A stretch of DNA of 64,000 nucleotides from Bacteroidales bacterium. Lineage in GTDB: Bacteria; Bacteroidota; Bacteroidia; Bacteroidales; UBA932. The notes beneath the pieces were generated by a model. It ran no database searches. It was not told the DNA's origin and worked only from the letters and a program-made list of their open reading frames with translations. The stretch is from contig JAFVAU010000016.1 of NCBI GenBank assembly GCA_017480345.1, positions 84,464 to 148,463 of the forward strand. Reading direction: 5' to 3'. Shown here one piece after another: positions 58,992 through 64,000 of the stretch. The translations under genes and the position numbers were made by a program. The number at the start of each line of letters is the position of its first letter. The stretch's first letter is position 1.

Positions 58992-61900
58992 TTAAACAAT
59001 GCCTTTACCGTGGCAGTTCTTATACTTGAGGCCGCTGCCGCAGGGGCAGGGGTCGTTTCTTCCCACCTGCTTGTCCACCTTGACGGGCATGCGGCTGCGC
59101 TGCTCGCCGTTGGTGGTGAGCTGGGAAGGATCCGTGTGGCGCAGCTGCTGGAGGTTGCGGTTAGGCTGCTGGGCGGGGCGGGCCTCCCGGGCATCGGCCG
59201 CATCCCTGAGCGGGATGAAGGCGCGGAGCAGGAAGCTGAGCACATGCTCGTTCAGGTTCTCCAGCATCTCCGTGAAGAGGTTGTAGCTCTCCAGCTTGTA
59301 CACCACCAGCGGGTCTTTCTGCTCGTAGGCGGCGTTCTGCACGCTCTGACGGAGGTCGTCCATGTCTCTGAGGTGCTGCTTCCAGTAATCGTCTATGTAG
59401 TACAGGATGATGCTGCGGGTAAGGGCCCGAGCAATCTCCCGGCTCTCGGTCTCGTAGGCCTTTTTCAGGTTCACGCTCAGGGTGAGCTGGCGCTTGCCGT
59501 TGGAGATGGGGATGGCAATGTTCTCGTACATGTTGCCCTGCTTCTCGAACACCGTCTTGATAACGGGGTTCACCTTCTCCACCATGGTGTTCATACGGCG
59601 GTCATAGACCTCCTGCATGTGGGCGGCCAGGCGCTCCGACACCTCGGACGCCTTGTTATGGTGCACATATTCCTCCGGCGTGAAGCCCAGGTCTATGGAG
59701 AGCTTGCCCATCACATATTCCTGGAACTCATCGTAGGCCATGCCTTCGCACTGCTGGGCAATCACCTCGGCCGTATCCGTCATCATGTTCTGGATGTCTA
59801 TCTCTATGCGCTCACCGGAGAGGGCGTTGCGGCGGCGGGCATACACGGCCTCGCGCTGGTAGTTCATCACGTCGTCGTATTCCAGGGTGCGCTTGCGCCA
59901 GCCGAAGTGGTTCTCTTCCACCTTCTTCTGGGCGCCCTCGATGCTCTTGGTAAGCATGCCGGAAACCAGAGGGTCGTCATCGGCCATTCCCAGCTTGTCC
60001 ACCACGCCGGCAATCCTTTCGGAGCCGAACTTGCGCATGAGGTCGTCTTCCAGGGAAATGTAGAAGCAGGAGCTTCCCGGGTCTCCCTGACGGCCGGCAC
60101 GTCCGCGGAGCTGACGGTCCACGCGGCGGCTGTCGTGACGGGTGGTGCCGATGATGGCCAGGCCGCCCGCGTCCTTCACCTCCTGGGTGAGCTTGATATC
60201 CGTACCACGGCCCGCCATGTTGGTGGCAATGGTCACCTTGCCCTTCTGGCCGGCCTGGGCCACAATCTCCGCCTCACGGGCATGTTCCTTGGCGTTGAGC
60301 ACGTTGGCCGTGATGCCGCGGATGCGCATCATGCGGGCCAGGAGCTCGGAAGTTTCCACGTCGGTGGTACCCACCAGCACCGGGCGTCCGGCCTCGGAGA
60401 GTTCCACCACTTTATCGATAACGGCGTTGAACTTGGCCTTCTTGGTCTTGTAGATGATGTCGTTCTGGTCGTCCCTTATGACTGGCCGATTGGTGGGAAT
60501 CACCACCACATCCAGCTTGTAGATGTCCCAGAACTCCCCAGCCTCCGTCTCGGCCGTACCGGTCATACCGGCCAGCTTGTGATACATGCGGAAGTAGTTC
60601 TGCAGGGTGACGGTGGCAAAGGTCTGCGTGGCTGCCTCCACCTTCACGTTCTCCTTGGCCTCCACGGCCTGGTGCAGACCGTCGCTCCAGCGGCGGCCCT
60701 CCATGATACGGCCGGTGCTCTCATCCACAATTTTCACCTTATTGTCCACAATCACGTAGTCCACATCCTTGGTGAACATGGCATACGCCTTCAGGAGCTG
60801 GATCACGGTATGCACCCGCTCGCTCTTGAGGGAGAAGTCCTCCATGAGGGCGTCCTTCTTCTCCGCCTTCTCCGTAGCGGAGAGGTTCAGGTCATGCGTA
60901 ATCTCCGCAATGGCCGATCCCATGTCCGGCAGCACGAAGAAGTTAGGGTCACTCACGCTCTGGGCCAGGGTGTCGTGTCCCTTGTCCGTCATGTCCACGG
61001 TGTTGAGCACCTCGTTGATGACGAAGTAAAGTTCGTCCGTCACCTGGGGCATCTCCCGCTCGTTGTCCTGCAGGTAATAGGCCTCCGTCTTCTGCATGAG
61101 GGCCTTCATGCCGGGCTCCGAGAGGAACTTGATGAGGGGCTGATATTTGGGCAGGCCCTTGTAGCAGCGGAACAGGAGTTTGCCGCCCTCGGCCTCGTCA
61201 CCCGCGGCGATGAGTTTCTTGGACTCGTTGAGCGTGGTGTTCACCAGGGCGCGCTGCTTGTTGTACAGGTTCTCCACATAGGGCCGATATTCCATGAACT
61301 GCTCGTCTCCGGAAGCCTTTTCCATGGGGCCGGAGATGATCAGGGGGGTACGGGCGTCGTCGATGAGGACGGAGTCCACCTCGTCCACGATGGCGTAATG
61401 GTGCTTTCTCTGCACCAGGTCCGTCAGGCGCGTAGCCATGTTGTCACGGAGGTAGTCGAAGCCGAACTCGTTGTTGGTGCCGAAGGTGATGTCGCACTCG
61501 TAGGCCTTCTTGCGGGCCTCGGAGTTGGGCTGGTGCTTGTCTATGCAGTCTACGGACAGGCCGTGGAACATATAGAGCGGGCCCATCCACTCGGAGTCAC
61601 GCTTGGACAGATAGTCGTTCACCGTAACCACGTGCACGCCCTTCCCGGCCAGTGCGTTCAGGAACACAGGAAGGGTGGCCACCAGGGTTTTACCCTCACC
61701 CGTGGCCATTTCCGCAATCTTGCCCTGATGCAGCACGATGCCGCCGATGAGCTGGACGTCGTAGTGGACCATGTCCCAGGTTATCTCGTTGCCGCCGGCC
61801 ATCCAGTGGTTGTGCCAGATGGCCTTGACCGTTCCGTCATTGCCGGCTGGACCGGCAATCTCCACGAAATCACGGCCCTGGGCAGCGAGGAGTTTGTCGA

Positions 61901-62303
61901 ATTCGGAGGCCGTCACTTCCACCGTCGGGTTCTGGGCAAAGCGGCGGGCGGTGGATTTCACGATGGCGAACGCCTCCGGAAGCACTTCCATGAGCACTTT
62001 CTCGATGGCCTCGTCCTCGTCCTTCACCAGCTTGTCGCTTTCCGTAGCCAGGGCCTCTTTCTGCTCTACGGGAATATCCTTTTCCAGTTCCAGCTTGATC
62101 TGAGCGATGCGGTCCTCGAAGGGCTTCTCCACCAGCGCAATCTTCTGACGGATGGCGGCGCTCCTCTCACGGAGGGCGTCGGTGGAAAGGGCATCGATTT
62201 CGGGGTAAACGGCCAGCACCTTGTCCAGGATGGGCCTGACCGCTTTCATGTCGCGGTCACTCTTGGAACCGAAGATTTTCTTGAGTATATCTGCTACTGC
62301 CAT
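58992..62303 (-). CDS. secA: Preprotein translocase ATPase SecA
   Basis: A 1103-residue SecA, the long form usual in Bacteroidetes. Walker A EMATGEGKTLVATLP, the DEVDSVLIDDARTPLIISGP block, NMAGRGTDI and the C-terminal zinc-binding CPCGSGLKYKNCHG (SecB-binding tail) are all present. It drives export of the many signal-bearing proteins encoded here through SecYEG. It is the first gene before the two bactofilins and LruC protein on the same strand. Confidence 0.98.
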   Translation of the reverse strand: MAVADILKKIFGSKSDRDMKAVRPILDKVLAVYPEIDALSTDALRERSAAIRQKIALVEKPFEDRIAQIKLELEKDIPVEQKEALATESDKLVKDEDEAIEKVLMEVLPEAFAIVKSTARRFAQNPTVEVTASEFDKLLAAQGRDFVEIAGPAGNDGTVKAIWHNHWMAGGNEITWDMVHYDVQLIGGIVLHQGKIAEMATGEGKTLVATLPVFLNALAGKGVHVVTVNDYLSKRDSEWMGPLYMFHGLSVDCIDKHQPNSEARKKAYECDITFGTNNEFGFDYLRDNMATRLTDLVQRKHHYAIVDEVDSVLIDDARTPLIISGPMEKASGDEQFMEYRPYVENLYNKQRALVNTTLNESKKLIAAGDEAEGGKLLFRCYKGLPKYQPLIKFLSEPGMKALMQKTEAYYLQDNEREMPQVTDELYFVINEVLNTVDMTDKGHDTLAQSVSDPNFFVLPDMGSAIAEITHDLNLSATEKAEKKDALMEDFSLKSERVHTVIQLLKAYAMFTKDVDYVIVDNKVKIVDESTGRIMEGRRWSDGLHQAVEAKENVKVEAATQTFATVTLQNYFRMYHKLAGMTGTAETEAGEFWDIYKLDVVVIPTNRPVIRDDQNDIIYKTKKAKFNAVIDKVVELSEAGRPVLVGTTDVETSELLARMMRIRGITANVLNAKEHAREAEIVAQAGQKGKVTIATNMAGRGTDIKLTQEVKDAGGLAIIGTTRHDSRRVDRQLRGRAGRQGDPGSSCFYISLEDDLMRKFGSERIAGVVDKLGMADDDPLVSGMLTKSIEGAQKKVEENHFGWRKRTLEYDDVMNYQREAVYARRRNALSGERIEIDIQNMMTDTAEVIAQQCEGMAYDEFQEYVMGKLSIDLGFTPEEYVHHNKASEVSERLAAHMQEVYDRRMNTMVEKVNPVIKTVFEKQGNMYENIAIPISNGKRQLTLSVNLKKAYETESREIARALTRSIILYYIDDYWKQHLRDMDDLRQSVQNAAYEQKDPLVVYKLESYNLFTEMLENLNEHVLSFLLRAFIPLRDAADAREARPAQQPNRNLQQLRHTDPSQLTTNGEQRSRMPVKVDKQVGRNDPCPCGSGLKYKNCHGKGIV

Positions 62304-62359
62304 AGTTTGATTCTGAATAAAACATACAAAAATACAAACTTATGGCCGAATAGGCAAAT

Positions 62360-63319
62360 TTATTTCGCGTTATGTGCCCGCGTACGCACGAGGGAACGCA
62401 GCTTCCGCACCCGGGGAAGGTCCCGGCAAATCTGACGGAAATACTTGACAGGCAGCGCACTACGATACCTCACCACCTTCACCAAAGTAAAAAGAATGAC
62501 AAATAAAAATTTTTCAAAAAGAGGACGGGACACGTCACACAGACGCACCAGGGAACCCGTGTAATAATTCCGGTACACCACCCGTTCCAAAGGCTCTTCC
62601 CGGTACTGCCGGTCATGCACGGCCCGGGCCTCCGGAACAACCCCAACTTTTAGGCCGCAAAAGTGCAAACGCCGGCACCACTCCCCGTCCTGCCCGTACA
62701 GCGGGAAAAGCTCCTCCTCAAAGGGGCCGATTTTCTCCACCACCCGCACCGGCACCAGCCAATGCGCCGCCATGATGAAGGGCACAGGCTCCGGGGTAGG
62801 TACATACTCCAAAACCGCCTCCGCTTCGCTACGGCCCCTCCCACCGACTCTGTCGGTGGGCCCCTCCCTCTTACATGGCCGAGGGTGGCCATGGGTTTTG
62901 GAGCATGCACCTACCCCTGAGCCCGAATACCATTTGGCGAACTGGCGGTCCAGGTCCTTATAACCTTCAGTCATCTGGAGGGGGCTCAGGACACCATACT
63001 CCGGATGGACCTGGGCAGAAGCCACCAGCATTTCCAAGGCACCCGGTTCCAACCAAGCATCCTGGTTCAGGAGATAGACGTAGTCATAGCCCTCCCGGAT
63101 GGCATATTCAAAACCCTTATTATTAGGAATGGAAAATCCTAAATTCTCCGCACTTTTTACCAGCACGGCCTGCGGGAAATTCTCCGCCACATAGTCTGCA
63201 CTTCCGTCCGTGGAAGCATTGTCCCAGACATACAGGTCTGCCGTGACGGAGGACAGGCAGCGTTGCAGCCACCGCATCCCGTTATGGGTAACCACTATGA
63301 CCAGGACCCGCGCAGTCAT
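62360..63319 (-). CDS. GT2 glycosyltransferase carrying an in-frame palindromic insertion
   Basis: A 319-residue family 2 glycosyltransferase; the start at 63319 (MTARVLVIVVTHNGMRW) is set by the conserved beginning and by an ATGA overlap with the upstream gene. VWDNASTDGS and YVYLLNQDAWLEPGAL supply the nucleotide-sugar site. Rhamnosyltransferase-like relatives act in O-antigen or capsule synthesis. About 40 residues between FAKWYSGSG and VPFIMAAHW look foreign and correspond to the palindromic element at 62793-62917. Confidence 0.85.
   Translation of the reverse strand: MTARVLVIVVTHNGMRWLQRCLSSVTADLYVWDNASTDGSADYVAENFPQAVLVKSAENLGFSIPNNKGFEYAIREGYDYVYLLNQDAWLEPGALEMLVASAQVHPEYGVLSPLQMTEGYKDLDRQFAKWYSGSGVGACSKTHGHPRPCKREGPTDRVGGRGRSEAEAVLEYVPTPEPVPFIMAAHWLVPVRVVEKIGPFEEELFPLYGQDGEWCRRLHFCGLKVGVVPEARAVHDRQYREEPLERVVYRNYYTGSLVRLCDVSRPLFEKFLFVILFTLVKVVRYRSALPVKYFRQICRDLPRVRKLRSLVRTRAHNAK
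62793..62917. repeat. 125 bp nested palindromic element inside a glycosyltransferase gene
   Basis: Outer inverted repeats of 24 bp (62793-62816 and 62894-62917) match at 22 positions. Inside are two perfect hairpins, CCCACCGAC/GTCGGTGGG (62840-62848, 62852-62860) and CATGGCC/GGCCATG (62874-62880, 62887-62893), and the core cgcttcgc seen in the exuT element. It is read through without a stop. It is probably a non-autonomous transposable palindrome. Confidence 0.65.
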
Positions 63320-64000
63320 CGGCCCAGAAGCTTTTTCACAGCCATCCGGAGTTTCCAGCAGGGGGTATCCGAAGCCTTCCGGAAAGCACGTGCCATGCGG
63401 CGGTATTCCACCGTCTCCAAGGGGTCCGGGAAATAGCGGGCATACAGCTCCTTGTGCTTGTCCCAAAGCTTGTAGCGAATCTCCTTCAGAATCTCGTCAG
63501 AGACACCCGTATTGCGGGAATTCCGGCGCGTCCGGTAGTAGAAATACACCTGAGGAAGCTGGAGCACATGCGGCTCCCCGGGAAGGGCTTGGAAGAGGCT
63601 GAGCCAGAAATCCCAGTCTTCGTAACCGTTCACGAAAGAAGTGTCGAAGCCCGTACCCAGATACAGATCGTGTTCCTGTTTGCGGAAAAAGCAGCTCACA
63701 TACAGGCAGTTGCGGGACAGCATGGTGGACATGGAGAAGGGCGGCAGGTCCCAGGAAGTCTCGCTTCCGAAGCGCTCCGCCTTCCCGTAGACCACATTCA
63801 GGGAAGGATCCGCTTCCATGGCCTCCACAGCCGCCTTCATGTAGCCGGGCCCAATCAGGTCATCGGCATCCAGGAAAAGGATATACTTCCCGAAACAACG
63901 GTGCATGGCCATGTTGCGGGCGGCCGCCACCCCAATGTTGGAAAGGAGGGGGATAAGCGTAAAACGGGCATCCAGCGACACGAACTCGCGAATAACCTCC
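63316..64000 (-). CDS. GT2 glycosyltransferase, 5' end outside window
   Basis: About 228 residues are visible. ARNMAMHRCFGKYILFLDADDLIGPGYM carries the FLDADD metal site (shown here only in part: FLDADDLI), and NGYEDWDFWLSL the later conserved ED motif. It adds a sugar from a nucleotide donor, probably in surface glycan synthesis. The beginning lies beyond base 64000. Its stop overlaps the start of the next glycosyltransferase (ATGA), so the two are one operon. Confidence 0.85.
   Translation of the reverse strand, partial: EVIREFVSLDARFTLIPLLSNIGVAAARNMAMHRCFGKYILFLDADDLIGPGYMKAAVEAMEADPSLNVVYGKAERFGSETSWDLPPFSMSTMLSRNCLYVSCFFRKQEHDLYLGTGFDTSFVNGYEDWDFWLSLFQALPGEPHVLQLPQVYFYYRTRRNSRNTGVSDEILKEIRYKLWDKHKELYARYFPDPLETVEYRRMARAFRKASDTPCWKLRMAVKKLLGR

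Noticed and set aside
1..64000. tRNA, rRNA or a replication origin
   Set aside because: No cloverleaf-like tRNA sequence, rRNA segment or DnaA-box cluster was recognised by eye; a tRNAscan or Rfam search would be needed to exclude small RNAs.

Overview
ORGANISM. The window looks like a high-GC member of the Bacteroidales. It carries a SusC/SusD pair, many lipoproteins ending their signal in a Cys lipobox, Bacteroides-type promoters (TTTG, 19-21 bp, TAnnTTTG), a LruC-domain protein, DUF5020, a long SecA of about 1100 residues, and a serine recombinase of the Bacteroides Mpi type. A gut or rumen lineage of the Candidatus Cryptobacteroides kind is my guess from base composition and gene content; no rRNA or tRNA is present to test it.

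LEFT THIRD, 1-29989: pectin and hexuronate use. One strand (minus) holds, in transcription order from about 27170 down to 1: a GH43 enzyme, GH28 polygalacturonase, a CE12-CE8 pectin esterase fusion, GH105 unsaturated galacturonyl hydrolase, PL1 pectate lyase, SusC, SusD, a giant DUF4957/DUF5123-type surface lipoprotein, glucuronate isomerase (uxaC), an AT-rich AAA ATPase that looks inserted, altronate dehydratase (uxaA), tagaturonate reductase (uxaB), a hexuronate MFS transporter (exuT), a KduD-type dehydrogenase and a truncated GatC-like permease. Divergently (plus) run a LacI-type regulator, KDG kinase (kdgK) and KDPG aldolase (kdgA). Together they take pectin to pyruvate and glyceraldehyde 3-phosphate. 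Three copies of a CAAACGTTTG palindrome, one lying in both divergent promoters, are the likely LacI-family operators.

MIDDLE, 29990-47633. A GH3/DUF3089/MgtC operon is followed by a 3 kb accessory island (33.75-37.0 kb) between two ~105 bp direct repeats. The island holds a decayed reverse transcriptase, a surface lipoprotein whose C-terminus resembles the variable domain of diversity-generating retroelements, a 41-residue peptide gene, a ~190 bp segment bounded by 28 bp inverted repeats that contains a perfect Bacteroides promoter and a terminator, and an Mpi-like serine invertase. I read this as a phase-variable switch: in the orientation seen here the promoter points away from the lipoprotein (OFF). 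It is the most interesting part of the window. Beyond it are an M48 protease/GH78 rhamnosidase/lpd operon, a DUF1538 membrane protein with two small PII-like proteins, and a nucleobase/nucleoside uptake operon (UraA, DUF5020 channel, AzgA-type permease).

RIGHT, 47691-64000. Five genes with overlapping ends (HEAT-repeat membrane protein, GT2 synthase, TPR plus outer-membrane barrel protein, DUF4838 protein, DUF1573 lipoprotein) look like a synthase-dependent exopolysaccharide secretion operon. Then come a LruC-domain lipoprotein with a cysteine cluster, two bactofilins, SecA and two GT2 glycosyltransferases, the last cut by the window edge.

Small palindromic repeats recur. Two sit in frame inside coding genes (exuT and a glycosyltransferase) and share a GCGAAGCG core. 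Gene density is otherwise high; apart from the island there is no gene-free stretch above 300 bases.
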